Source: Sipunculus nudus
Lineage: Eukaryota > Annelida > Sipuncula > Golfingiida > Sipunculidae
NCBI GenBank assembly: GCA_026874595.1
Contig: CM049309.1
Span: forward strand, 45,600,079 to 45,664,078
Length of the DNA: 64,000 bases
Direction of reading: 5' to 3'
Shown here: positions 36,801-48,600 of the stretch, in pieces
Numbering within the stretch: the first letter of the stretch is position 1
How the letters are laid out: every line of letters begins with the position of its first letter
The notes under the pieces: generated by a model
What the model saw: only the letters and a program-made list of their open reading frames with translations
Told to the model about the DNA's origin: nothing
The model's database searches: none
Position numbers and translations under genes: made by a program

Positions 36801-37234
36801 TTGCCCACAAGGTACAACCAACAGGCTACGGTGACGAGGACCACACGGAGGTATATGTAGGAGCTACACGACTCAGACTGAGGATATAACTTGGTCCATG
36901 TGAAAAATACAGCTTTCAAACAATTCTTGCTGGCAGAGGAGTAAAAACAGACAAAAGCGTTGCAGGAAACCAGTATTGTCCAAGTGACATCGGAAGTTCG
37001 AACCAGTATTTCATCCTCACTATTTCCAACGAGCGTCAGCGGTTGTCGAAATAAGTTCAGCAGATACAAAAGCATCAAGACCGCACAGTAGGTTTTTCCA
37101 CGAGCAAACCTACGGAATCCAACTGATTCATCTGGAATAAAATGTAATCCCCAAACGCGCAGGGACAGCATCAATGGTCGGAGGCTTTTGTACAATGGCA
37201 GATCTGTGTATACGATTTTCTCATTGGTCCCCAT
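25401..37234 (-). CDS. GRL-1: gustatory-receptor-like seven-transmembrane protein (4 exons, 404 aa)
   Basis: Member of the insect Gr/Or chemoreceptor superfamily, multi-pass membrane proteins that act as ligand-gated cation channels in arthropods; ligand and site of expression here are unknown. Exons: 36296-37234, 29531-29599, 26062-26151, 25401-25517, all introns phase 0. The first exon encodes six hydrophobic segments; the last encodes ILGMLITYFIVLVQF, the seventh segment with the family signature TYhhhhhQF. Two short exons encode AHGCVDTLYSIS and GPPIGLTAIGMFVIDKPTIL, typical of the region before TM7. I chose ATG at 37234 because a further in-frame codon run upstream begins only with GTG and is closed by TAA. 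Intron 1 (6.7 kb) contains a large inverted-repeat element. It is oriented like the other GRL genes. The assignment rests on signature and intron layout. Confidence 0.88.
25518..26061 (-). other. GRL-1 intron 3
   Basis: Phase-0 intron of 544 bp, AT-rich, donor AAG|GTTAGT. Confidence 0.8.
26062..26151 (-). CDS. GRL-1 exon 3
   Basis: Thirty codons, phase 0 at both ends. It contains GPPIGLTAIGMFVIDKPTIL, the conserved segment preceding TM7 in Gr proteins. Identical in layout to GRL-2 and GRL-3 exon 3. Confidence 0.9.
27722..27800. repeat. (AT)n microsatellite
   Basis: Pure AT run ending exactly where the LTR-related sequence begins. Confidence 0.95.
27801..28440 (-). mobile_element. LTR-related sequence, inverted relative of the solo LTR at 52279
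   Basis: It starts (its 3' end) with TGTTACGGAACCT and aligns in reverse to 52279-53056 over the first 220 bases. Shared blocks include GGGAATGAATAAAGAAGTCAG and TTGTTAACAAATAA, minus-strand AATAAA included. Homology weakens afterwards but a minus-strand TATAAATA (28286-28293) followed by GGGGCTGTG matches the TATA region of the other LTR. The far end and target duplication were not found, so the right boundary is approximate. Confidence 0.6.
29531..29599 (-). CDS. GRL-1 exon 2
   Basis: 23 codons, phase 0 at both ends, encoding AHGCVDTLYSIS and ending QSLQ. The acceptor is TTTCAG|GCC and the donor CAG|GTAAAA on the minus strand. Same length as exon 2 of GRL-2 and GRL-3. Confidence 0.88.
29905..31400 (+). 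repeat. Left arm of foldback element: two ~770-bp tandem units
   Basis: Both units begin with a ACCGTGC-CCTC motif followed by CTGGGATTTTATGACATAGG, then GATAAGGGGGTAGGGGTATG, and end in the ATTATGAATATTTG / GAACCTGAA.GTGTTTATTGG region. The second unit decays towards 31400. Confidence 0.8.
31401..34589. other. Interior of the foldback element
   Basis: AT-rich, no open frame above about 65 codons with a recognisable domain. Contains a short G run near 31981 and the perfect hairpin at 32121. Nothing else seen. Confidence 0.55.
32121..32154. other. Perfect 13-bp hairpin
   Basis: TGTGCCCTTATAC (32121-32133) and its exact reverse complement (32142-32154) enclose an 8-base loop. It lies in the interior of the foldback element. 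Confidence 0.8.
34590..35722 (-). repeat. Right arm of foldback element (inverted units)
   Basis: Reverse complement of the left arm. 34956-35722 corresponds to a complete unit, and 34590-34955 to the 5' part of a second unit. A short (CT)n expansion sits at 34808-34819. Confidence 0.8.
36296..37234 (-). CDS. GRL-1 exon 1 (codons 1-313, TM1-TM6)
   Basis: It begins MGTNEKIVYTDLPLYKSL, has six hydrophobic stretches (one includes ASYVFPIALYYVICTILY), a loop with GLRKRHLSICELV typical of Gr proteins, and ends AAAWVNQE with donor GAG|GTAAGA. The open frame continues to 36218 only by reading into the intron. Confidence 0.92.
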
Positions 37235-38833
37235 GTCTGATTCACTTCCTTTAACAGAAATCACTTATTCTTCCATTCTGTGTGTTTAGAAGATAATTCA
37301 TCATATAAAGTTATTCAACTAATCTAACCTCTGTCTCCTCCCTACATTTCATGACTTTCATACCGCGGTAGTAATAAATTATCATCATGTTCTCCGCCAA
37401 GCTAAAAGCTGAGCGCAGTTATATTTGGTTGCCCCGGTGATCATATACACACATTAATACAGAGACCATTAAGGGTCAAATAGACATTCACTTATTCATT
37501 TATTCTACCTTTCAGCAGAATAATCGCTGCATATTCTCTATTTACAAACCATATCCGTCTAAATGTAAAGCGTGGTCGTGTAACGTTTACATAAAGTGGC
37601 TGTGTAAAGCTGAACTTGTGACCCCTGACCACCCCTCCCCCCCCCCTAGTTATTACCACTGCTACATGCGTTTGATCAGGATCTGCATACAGGTATTTAT
37701 AACAAAGGCAACCCATTCCCGCGACCTAAATGGGTATGAAAGTCGGAGATATAAGTACATAAATCTTTTATTGTTTCCTTTTTTCGGAACTTTCATTAAT
37801 TTCTCAATTTTATAAACAATTTTTTGTAGAATGGCCCATTGGACTGAAGGCTTATCATCGTGAAAGTATATTAAATTCCTCATAACACGCAGTTTTACCC
37901 TGGTGCTTGCTTTACTCATGTGCGCTGAGAACAAATTTCATTGAAAGATCCGCACAGTTTTATTGGGTACAAATACCATATATTTAATTATTTCGAATCT
38001 TTATATCTACTATATTTTCTTGAATAATTTATAGAAAATCCGGAAATCGTATAAAATATAGAAATATGGTATAATATGTTGACAATTAAACACGTGTATA
38101 TGTTTAATTTAAACGTGTAATTGTTCAAGTATATATCGCAAATGGAAAAAGGAAACTGGAAAATTATCATAAGCGGCAATAACATATCATGCAGCTTAAG
38201 CATTCTTCACAGACCTATGACAGACTCGGTGTTCGATTTTATTCATTGAGACCTTAAAAGGATTAAAAGTTACCCGAACACAAGTGAATGCCGTCAATAG
38301 CCACTGACCGGTTAGGTAAATGCCTATTTTTCCAAATTTACATAATATTGATTACGGGATCGAAGACAATCTTTCTATTAACAGACAGAATGAATGTCCG
38401 TCCGTTATTTGGCACACTATTACATAGAAGGACCGGAAACAGATGAATCAGGGACCGTTTGCAACCTTCCTGCCTGTCACTTAAATTTGAGTACACAAGA
38501 GGTTGGAGTGAGCTATAGATGAGTGGCCTCCTGCACTTGATGGGTGGCATTATAACAGTGTTTGTGGGACAAATACTTGACCAAGTCAGTCTTATAATAT
38601 TTGAATATTCATGTGCCAAGGTGGGATCAAGGTGTCATCTGTGATACCTTGTAATAAATAGGTATTCTACAGTTTAACAATTCTTGAAGAAGTAATGAGT
38701 TCATTTGTGGCTTTTTATGAAATTATCGTATTTCGGGGTCACAAAACCACTATAAGTAACAAGATGTAATTTAATTCATTATAAAAGAAGGTTCGCAAAA
38801 CATACGACATGTTTATATATGTAACTCTGTTAT
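37235..38833. other. GRL-1 upstream region
   Basis: Non-coding. About 37265-38815 is duplicated at 56850-58215 (shared blocks include TTGGTTGCCCCGG near 37427 and 56900, and AGGAAACTGGAAA near 38147 and 57710). A short C run lies near 37628. Promoter elements of GRL-1 should be here but none stand out. Confidence 0.6.
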
Positions 38834-41800
38834 TGTCCCCCGCTCCGCGGATGCGGGGGACATTGATTTGGGTTTGTCTGCCTGTCTGTCCGTCTGTCTG
38901 TCTGTCTCTCTCTGTCCGTCCGTCAGGTTTCTTTTCCATGCGATAACTTTCCTAATAATCATCGGATTTCATCCAAATCTGGGTCAGTGATTGCTCTCAA
39001 GCATACCTTGGTTGGGATTGATTTTGGAGTGTCTGGCTTCTGTCTGTCTGTCTGTCACTTTGTCTCTCTGTCTTTCAGGTTTTCGTTTCCGTGCGATAAC
39101 TTTCCTAAATATTATTCGATTTCATTCAAATTTGGGTCAGTGATTGCTCTCATGCTTATCTTGGTTGTGATTGGTTTTGGAGTGTCTGACTTCTGTCTGT
39201 CTGTCACTCTGTCTGTCGATTCGTCAAGTTTTTGTTTCCGTGCGATTACTTTCCTAAATATTATCCGATTTCATTCATATTTGAATCAGTGATTGCTGTC
39301 ATGCATACCTTGGTTGGAATTAGTTTTGGAGTGTCTGGCTTCTGTCTGTCTGTCTGTCACTGTGTCTGTATGTCTGTCAGATTTTCATTTCCATGCGATA
39401 ACTATCCTAAATATTATCCGATTTCTTTCATATTTGAATCAGTGATTGCTGTCATGCATACCTTGGTTGCGATTGGTTTTGGAGTGTCTGGCATCTGTCT
39501 GTCTGTCTGTCACTTTGTCTGTATGTCTGTCAGATTTTCATTTCCATGCGATAACTTTCCTAAATATAATATCCGATTTCATCCAAATTTTGGTCAGTGA
39601 TTGCTCTTATGCATACCTCGGTTGGGTTTGGTTTTGGAGTGTCTGCCTGTCTGTCCGTCTGTCTGTCTGTCTCTCTCTGTCCGTCCGTCAGGTTTCTTTT
39701 CCATGCGATAACTTTCCTAATAATCATCGGATTTCATCCAAATCTGGGTCAGTGATTGCTCTCAAGCATACCTTGGTTGGGATTGATTTTGGAGTGTCTG
39801 GCTTCTGTCTGTCTGTCTGTCACTTTGTCTCTCTGTCTATCAGGTTTTCGTTTCCGTGCGATAACTTTCCTAAATATTATTCGATTTCATTCAAATTTGG
39901 GTCAGTGATTGCTCTCATGCTTATCTTGGTTGTGATTGGTTTTGGAGTGTCTGACTTCTGTCTGTCTGTCACTCTGTCTGTCGATTCGTCAAGTTTTTGT
40001 TTCCGTGCGATTACTTTCCTAAATATTATCCGATTTCATTCATATTTGAATCAGTGATTGCTGTCATGCATACCTTGGTTGGAATTAGTTTTGGAGTGTC
40101 TGGCTTCTGTCTGTCTGTCTGTCACTGTGTCTGTATGTCTGTCAGATTTTCATTTCCATGCGATAACTATCCTAAATATTATCCGATTTCTTTCATATTT
40201 GAATCAGTGATTGCTGTCATGCATACCTTGGTTGCGATTGGTTTTGGAGTGTCTGGCATCTGTCTGTCTGTCTGTCACTTTGTCTGTATGTCTGTCAGAT
40301 TTTCATTTCCATGCGATAACTTTCCTAAATATAATATCCGATTTCATCCAAATTTTGGTCAGTGATTGCTCTTATGCATACCTCGGTTGGGTTTGGTTTT
40401 GGAGTGTCTGACTTCTGTCCGTCTGTCTGTCTGTCTTTCTCTGTCCGTCCGTCAGGTTTCTTTTCCATGTGATAACTTTCCTAAAAATTTTCCGATTTCA
40501 TCCAAATCTGGGTCAGTGATTGCTCTCATGCATACCTTGGTTGGGATTGATTTTGGAGTGTCTGGCTTCTGTCTGTCTGTCTGTCACTTTGTCTCTCTGT
40601 CTATCAGGTTTTCGCTTCCGTGCGATAACTTTCCTAAATATTATTCGATTTCATTCAAATTCGGTCAGTGATTGCTCTCATGCTTACCTTGGTTGTGATT
40701 GGTTTTGGAATAACTGACTTCTGTCTGTCTGTCATTCTGTCTGTCGATTCGTCAAGTTTTTGTTTCCGTACGATTACTTTCCTAAATATTATCCGATTTC
40801 ATTCATATTTGAATCAGTGATTGCTGTCATGCATACCTTGGTTGGAATTAGTTTTAGAGTGTTTGGCATCTGTCTGTCTGTCTGTCACTGTGTCTGTATG
40901 TCTGTCAGATTTTCATTTCCATGCGATAACTATCCTAAATATTATCCGATTTCTTTCATATTTGAGTCAGTGATTGCTGTCATGCATACCTTGGTTGCGA
41001 TTGGTTTTGGAGTGTCTGGCATCTGTCTGTCTGTCTGTCACTTTGTCTGTATGTCTGTCAGATTTTCATTTCCATGCGATAACTTTCCTAAATATAATAT
41101 CCGATTTCATCCAAATTTTGGTTAGTGATTGCTCTTATGCATACCTCGGTTGGGTTTGGTTTTGGAGTGTCTGACTTCTGTCCGTCTGTCTGTCTGTCTC
41201 TCTCTGTCCGTCCGTCAGGTTTCTTTTCCATGTGATAACTTTCCTAATAATTTTCCGATTTCATCCAAATCTGGGTCAGTGATTGCTCTAATGCATACCT
41301 TGGTTGGGATTGATTTTGGAGTGTCTGGCTTCTGTCTGTCTGTCTGTCACTTTGTCTCTCTGTCTATCAGGTTTTCGTTTCCGTGCGATAACTTTCCTAA
41401 ATATAATTCGATTTCATTCAAATTTGGGTCAGTGATTGCTCTCATGCTTACCTTGGTTGTGATTGGTTTTGGAATAACTGACTTCTGTCTGTCTGTCATT
41501 CTGTCTGTCGATTCGTCAAGTTTTTGTTTCCGTGCGATTACTTTCCTAAATATTATCCGATTTCATTCATATTTGAATCAGTGATTGCTGTCATGCATAC
41601 CTTGGTTGGAATTAGATTTGGAGTGTTTGGCATCTGTCTGTCTGTCAGTCACTTTGTCTGTATGTCTGTCAGATTTTCATTTCCATGCGATAACTATCCT
41701 AAATATTATCCGATTTCTTTCATATTTAAATCAGTGATTGCTGTCATGCATACCTTGGTTGCGATTGGTTTTGGAGTGTCTGGCTTCTGTCTGTCTGTCT

Positions 41801-42327
41801 GTTACTTTGTCTGTATGTCTGTCAGATTTTCATTTCCATGCGATAACTTTCCTAAATATAATATCCGATTTCATCCAAATTTTGGTCAGTGATTGCTCTC
41901 ATGCATACCTCGGTTGGGTTTGGTTTTGGAGTGTCTGACTTCTGTCTGTCTGTCTGTCACTTTGTCTGTCGATCTGTCAAGTTTTCTTTTCCGTGCGATT
42001 ACTTTCCTAAATATTAAATTATTATTTCATTCAAATTTGGGTCAGTGATTGCTGTCATGTATAACTTGGTTGGGATTTGTTTTGAAGTGGCTGGCTTATG
42101 TCCGTCTGTCTGTCACTCTGTCAGTTTGTCAGGTTTTTGTTTCTGTGGGATAGCGTTTCTTAATATTATCCGATTTCATTCAAATTTTGGTCAGTGATTG
42201 CTCTCATGCTTACCCTCGTTGGGATGTGTTTTGGAGTGTCCGGCTTCTGTCTGTCTGTCTGTCTGTCACTCTGTCTGTCCGTCCTTTATCAAGCACGAAA
42301 AACAACAAGATCCCAAAGCGGGGGACA
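38834..42327. mobile_element. 3.5-kb element carrying a (CTGT)-rich minisatellite
   Basis: It is bounded by TGTCCCCCGC at 38834-38843 and its inverse GCGGGGGACA at 42318-42327, with ATT outside the GTCCCCCGC core on both sides. The interior is almost wholly tandem repeat. The paralogous locus near 58215-58235 lacks it, so it is an insertion here or a loss there. The structure recalls minisatellite-bearing non-autonomous elements of bivalves (pearl/HINE type), but that assignment is inference. Confidence 0.6.
38876..42290 (+). repeat. 153-bp minisatellite organised as ~764-bp five-monomer higher-order repeat
   Basis: Monomers are marked by CAGTGATTGCT at 38985, 39138, 39287, 39440, 39595 and 39750 (spacing 149-155). 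Each has a CTGTCTGTCTGTC tract and a GCGATAACTTTCCTAA segment. The five-monomer set repeats with first monomers at 38985, 39750, 40514 and 41277, a period of 763-765. Sets 1 and 2 are almost identical; the last set decays. Open frames of 100-203 codons in two frames arise only from the period of about 153. Confidence 0.93.
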
Positions 42328-45300
42328 TTAATTCCACGAATTTGCTTGTTAGGTAAAAGCCTTACTTCTCTTAAATGCTACGTCCTAGTCTAAAACAAGA
42401 CAAACAGCCAACACAGGCAGGAATATTACTTACATAAGCGTATAAAAATGCGTATGGCCACCTTGGGTCGTTGCAGCTCATTTTTTAGTTTGTCAATAAA
42501 TTTTCTAACAGGTGTTTGAAGGCATCAAGAAGGGGCCGGAATAGATCCCTGTTTTTTATATGGGACTGTTGCTACCAGGTTGCGTTGCAATTCCAAAGTA
42601 TGAAATACCGTTTTGGTGCGATATCTCAATATCCTATTAAAATACCCAAATTTAAAGGCTGCACCTGAAACTTGGAACCATTGGTTATCTTTGTGATGAC
42701 AAGCGGCCTCATTTCTCCGTAACCATGGTAAGGTATATTAAGGGCAAATTTGTGAAATTTTATTTTTTTAGAGTGGTCAGTTTTATGCAAGATAGGTCTA
42801 GTTTTCTGCACTGGGTATAAAGTGACAAGCTTTCACAGTTGAAAGAATTTGCTCATAACTCGGTTATTTTTCTACACAAGAGAGGTCTAGTTTTCTCATC
42901 TAAGATCACGACATCTACTGGCAAACGAAAATAAGCGAAATTTTACAAAGACAAGGGCTCGGTAAATTTGACGCTAAGAGGTCTAGTTTTCCGCACTGGG
43001 AAGAATTTGACAAACCTTTGGTGACACGATTGCAAGTTTCATCATATCTCTTTACGGTTGGCGTCAAACGAAAATGAGTGAGATTTCATAATGATGCTTA
43101 TAACTCGGTCAGTGTTCATGCTTAAGAGGTCTGTTGTTCTGCTAACGTTAGATTTGATAAGCTTTCAGTGTCTCAACTGCAAGTCTCATCAGATCTTGCG
43201 ACATTACGAAATGCTTCGAACACCATGCTGAAGAGATCTAGTTATATGCTTTTGGTATTATTTGATAAGCTTTCAGACACCCAGTCACATTCTCGTAAAA
43301 TCTGAATAAAATATTTGACGTCAACCGAGAATAGCTGAGATTTCAGAAACATGCTTAAAATTCAGTTATAATAATAAATCTGCTATTTAAGTGGTCTACT
43401 TAACTGCGTTGGGTTGCGTTCGATAAGCACAATCCAACTTAGTCTCGAAAAATTTCTCCCCGTTTCCCTAGAAACGAGAATGCCATAGTATCATTCACAG
43501 CTGTCTGCTGAACAGGGCTGGCAATTATGTCACTATTATATCTTGCGGACATGTCAATTGTAATGTTCAGATTATAAATATACAATGTAATAGCAACCGG
43601 TCGTTCCGTAAAGGTAAAGGAATATGCTGCAGAATGTATGTTTTTTTATTATATAAGTAGTGTGTACACGATTACAGGTACGTCTTAATTTTATGTCAGA
43701 TTGCATATTCAGCTATAAATATATTTCATAAGAGAACAGATTTTATATTAAAAACTTTGAAAAAGTCTTTGTAAATAATAATATTTTAAATATTAGAGAT
43801 AGTGTATATTAGGAGATCGAAAGAGTCAAACTTACCACATCCTGCTGCCAAATTTGCAATATTATTTGTATCTTCTTGTTTGTTTTTCTTTTGATTTTCT
43901 GTACTATTGTAACATTATCCTAATTCATGTAAATGACCTGTCCGTGATTGGTAATTTGGGCCCTTATCATTTAAACTCAATTGTAACGTACATTGTATTA
44001 TGAACATCGTCCGCAATCGTAATACTGACGACTTCCAGATTCGATTGAACAAGCACGCCCGGTTAAATGCGACAGCTTGACCTTTCCAGATCAGATGATT
44101 ACAGGTGAGTATGGCGGTCAACGATCCAAATGGCCCCATCTTTGACGCAATCGGGAGAAGCGAGGGTTTAGAGACAGAGGTCGGCGTGTCGGAATTTAGT
44201 GTACTCGCTGGGTAAATGGTGAACACCCGTATACACAAAACTTTGCTCACACACGCGCACACGCACACACAGACATACAACTAGGGATAAATACAGTAAC
44301 TCTCGTCGGGACCACAATAAAATGATCGCATTTCCAAGGTGGTCGTGTAAGTGAGGTTTGACTTTTAGGTGTCTTACAGCAGTTCTTTATCAAACTGGCC
44401 ATACGTTGTGCTCGTGCCGGGCACGAAATGTTCAATATAATTTTGAATTACTGAATATGCTTTCCACCTATATCTACATAATGAGATAGAAAAATTGACA
44501 CGATACGTTTGTATAATTTATTTATTAATTCCAAAAAGAGAGAAGAAGTCAGACTTTTCTCAGCCAATAACACAGATCCAAAGAGTAAGCCTAATGGTGA
44601 GTTAAACATGAACCAGTTACATATCTTTAATGACTAGTGAGTTAAACAAAGTACAGGGTATAATTATATATATATAATTGACGGTGCGCCTCATTAAAAG
44701 ATAAGAAACCGTGCCACAAATCTTCCTGGCCTGGTGTGATCATCCGTGAACACGCTTTGATCTATGCCCTGCACTTATTTGATGAAATGCCCTTTATTTA
44801 TTACTGATATAATGCGTTGGTTTACGCCCGACCTTCCGCTCCCCCTGGCCAGGCAAATTTTACCTTATACATGTTGGTCGCATTATTGAGGTCCAGGTTA
44901 CACGGCGGGCCAAAATAAGAGGTCGTAAAACGGATAACGAGGTCCCCGGTATTCAAAGGTTTGAATGTATGTTATTAATGAAGATAAAAATAAATCGGAA
45001 CCATACAAACGTGGTCTGAATTTCGTGGTCGCTATATTGATATGGTCGTGAGGCAAGGTGTAATAGATTTGCCAGCAACTTTATCCAAGAGCAGGAAAGG
45101 ATTTCCCATTAATATTTCAAACTAAATATTACAAACTAAATAACACACTGTTATACATATAAATATATATAAATATCGAAATAACGAAATAAATTTTTAA
45201 GTATCAATTGCATATCTTACAATACGTGTCAATTTTTATTTGGAGATAAATAATTACAAGAATAAAGAACGTAAAATCACTGGATTACAAGGCTTACCGA

Positions 45301-45576
45301 CAACAGACACATTATCATTATATATATATATAACTTTATCAGGTATTCACAGGTTCAGGTCTTATAATAACGTTAATGTATATATCACATCATCACAATG
45401 TTAATGGGTATAGATACAGATCAAAGATAGATAATTGAAATTTAAATATTAGAAATAGCATATTCTTTCTGTACTCATCAAAACTGTGTATGTACATTGG
45501 AGGACTACTTCTCGAGGTACCTTCCTCACATGTTGTCATTCAGAATAATGCAAAGCGCTACTGAGTCATTTGTATT
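42328..45576. other. Intergenic DNA between the minisatellite and GRL-2
   Basis: No gene recognised. 42345-43330 is paralogous to 58235-59060. Sequence from about 45070 onwards is the start of the GRL-2/GRL-3 duplicated block (matching from about 60570). The minus-strand frame at 43915-44280 has no recognisable domain. Confidence 0.6.
42780..43310. repeat. Degenerate tandem repeat, about 95-150 bp period
   Basis: Units contain GAGGTCTAGTTTTCYGCACT (42793, 42883, 42977, weaker at 43123 and 43225), then GACAAGCTTTCA-like and AAACGAAAATRAGYGAGATTT blocks. The same array occurs in the paralogous segment at 58620-59060. Confidence 0.6.
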
Positions 45577-45693
45577 TCACAATGTGGTGTTTGTCCATAA
45601 ATTGGTACAATTACAGCACTGTCCAGTCGCTGATGCTGTAGGGCTCCGGAACTGTACCAGCACGATGAAATAGGTGATCAGCATCCCGAGGAT
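45577..45693 (-). CDS. GRL-2 exon 4 (last)
   Basis: 38 codons plus TGA; ILGMLITYFIVLVQF then RSPTASATGQCCNC. The acceptor is CTACAG|ATC on the minus strand. Confidence 0.92.
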   Translation of the reverse strand: MLGMLITYFIVLVQFRSPTASATGQCCNCTNLWTNTTL

Positions 45694-48600
45694 CTGTAGA
45701 ATACAGAAATCATTGTTATTTTAAAACTCATGTAACCAATCGATGATAAAGCTAATCTATACATTTACAGATGTTATACTTTTCACCTTTGAAAGTTTTA
45801 CATTATCGATTTAAAACAAAATGAATAAAATTGTGGTGTTATTTATAAAAGCCGCATGTTTTCCTGTACACGGTTATTTAAAGCGATGGCATTTTATCGC
45901 TTCAACATTAAAGCTTTTTTAAGCTTTTTTCATATACGTTTATGCTCCAGTATTATTTGTATTCTTATTTAAAGGTGTTAGATGTGTGATATGTTCAAAA
46001 ACATATTTTCACAGACAAATGTACAGTTATAAACCTAAAGGAATAGAGTATAATATTTACAACTTAAAAATGAAAAGCAGATGTGGTTTATTTACTAACC
46101 GTCAGTATGGTGGGCTTATCGATGACGAACATCCCCATGGCGGTTAGACCAATGGGAGGCCCGCTGACCTTGTTCAGAAACATGGTAATCTGCAGTAAAA
46201 GCAGAGAAATGGGTACACGTAATCCTCCTGTCAATTCTTTACTATTGTAAAGGTCATGGCAACTCCCGCTGTCTAAATAATGATTTCTTTCGTTTATTTT
46301 ACTGTTTGATCGCTTTGTAGGATATTTAATTATTTATAGGGCAGGCATTGTTCCACAAATAAAAAGGTTATAAAACGTTGACACCATTGGAAGATGAATA
46401 AAGATGCATGTTGTTATCAATCATATCACCTATCAGTCGAAATAGCAGCACACAAGCTGGCCACATGGTTTCCGTTAACCGATAGGACCAAACGTAACCA
46501 TTGAATAAAATTGGTTAAAAGCTGTTTTTGTGAATGGTTATATATCAGTACCCATTTGGTGTGTCTAATGTTTTTAGAAAGGCGCCACATACATGTTCAG
46601 CCATAATTGGCAGTCCATGCATGAGATAAAACCACTACCAATAAAAAACGGAGGTTCAATATGTTTAATACTGAAACGATCTGCAAACAATTCATATCTC
46701 ACCCGGGCAAACGATGCGGTTCTGCGACCAAAATCCTTGTATAATAACTACATATTTGCTAGGTTAATTGACGTTAATTCTCATATCATTAATTAAGTAT
46801 CGATTTCTAAGTAGTATATAAAACGTGTAAAAGTTACTGCTCTGGATCCATTACATTTTCAGTTACTATAGGAAGCAGGAACGCAATCATAAAAATAACT
46901 TATAACAAAACAATTAATTGATCCTGGGATATAAATCAAGGTGTGAATTAAATGTTTTTATCCCTTTTTCTTTCAATTGTTCGGAAACAAATTATGCTGA
47001 AAAAAAGCAGGAGAAATACAAAATTGTTTAATTGAAATGGAGCCTATCTTTATGAATGAGACTGTTTCGGTTTATTTGTTTGTGTGGAGAACGGTAATCA
47101 GCTGTATAAACTCGAGGACTCGGTGCTATATCACCAAAAAAAAAGATTTGATATGTGAAAAACAGGATTCCGCAGAATACCCAAAAATTCTATATTTTTC
47201 ATAATTAATGATGTGTAGATTAGTAGTTCACAACTAGACCGTCGATTTAAAAAAAAAAAGGTTTTAACATCAAGTCGAAACGGTAGGAGCTTGCAGCTCT
47301 ATATTAGCTTGTATCTTCACGTTTATATATATGGTAACATTTGCAACTAAACCCGTTTAAAAAATCATATGGATTCTACGTGTAACCAACACACCTGATT
47401 CTTCTAAGGTTCCTGTTTGTTTCGTGGTAATAATAAGACTGATCGATAAAGCCGTGATGACCCAAGAAGTATACCAAACAAAACAAATACCACCTGATCA
47501 ATAATTGCAATACAAGGTAAGAAATATCTATCCTAACAAGCGGGGAATCAATAATGAAAGAACCCAAGTCCCGCTTATACTTAGGGAAATCATATATAAA
47601 ACTAGAAATTTGCACCCAGAGAGTGCAGATCTTGGCCAAGACAGCTCAGTACCCCTATATGGCATTGTCTGAAATGCAGCATTTTTTCTTTTAAAACAAT
47701 CTTGATGTCAATTCAACCCCCCCCCCCCCCTTAAATTAATCAATTATTCTTTGCATCATTGCCGAGCTATCCTGAAATTTTCATCAATATTTAGATTTGT
47801 TTTGAGTCTTGTTGCTTACAGACAAACAGAGGCCAAAAACAATATAATAAGTAATATTAAAACCTTTATATTTTATATCACTGCGAAAAGTATGATCTGA
47901 ATTAATACCATTTTGCACCTGAAAACGCTTATCAATGGCACCGTTTGATTTCTGTACGTCAGACATTTTACAGAAGAATTTAGTGAAACATGTACTTATG
48001 AAATCTATGAACATAATTCACGTATCATACCTGTAAACTTTCTTCGGTCGAGACAGACGTAACAGCAATACTGTGCAGGGTATCCGCAGAGGCATGGGCC
48101 TAAAAATGAAGTAATATATAAGTGTAATATGTTTATCATACACTTAATACTGCACATGCCTCTATGTACAGAAAGCAGAACTGAAATACGTTAACTATTG
48201 AATTCAAAATTGGTACTGATTATCAGTATTATTTGATTTTTTTTTTGTCCCTATAGGGAGTATTCCTTATTTATGTCCATTATATGTAGTAAAGCTTTGT
48301 TCATTTTACCGTGTGTACATATTATTGGAAATAACTCTCTGTTAGCGTTGCAAAAAATATTATAGTATGAATTAAGTAAGAAGACATTAAAGCAGTTTAC
48401 TGAAGATTACGTACCGCGTGATTGACATAAGCGGCCCCGACGGAAATAATTATCATGTTGATTAATGATGACAAGAACCAAAACAAAGACGTAGCGAGAG
48501 CAACGGGGTCCCTCAGGGCTTCGTACCAGATTATATTGTACATTATCAGACACAGGCAAATAATAGGGCAAGTCAACTGAACGGCAATAAAGAACATTTG

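Noticed and set aside
38987-42393. Series of 66-203 codon open frames with repeated CLSV / FSFPCDN motifs
   Set aside because: They occur in two frames at once and follow the 153-bp and 764-bp periods, both near multiples of three. The CTGTCTGTC tracts create the Cys-Leu-Ser-Val peptides. No start context, introns or domain support a gene.
42187-43330. CRISPR-like array in the degenerate repeats upstream of GRL-1
   Set aside because: Spacing is irregular, repeats are degenerate, the same array is duplicated at 58.6-59.1 kb, and the genome is animal.
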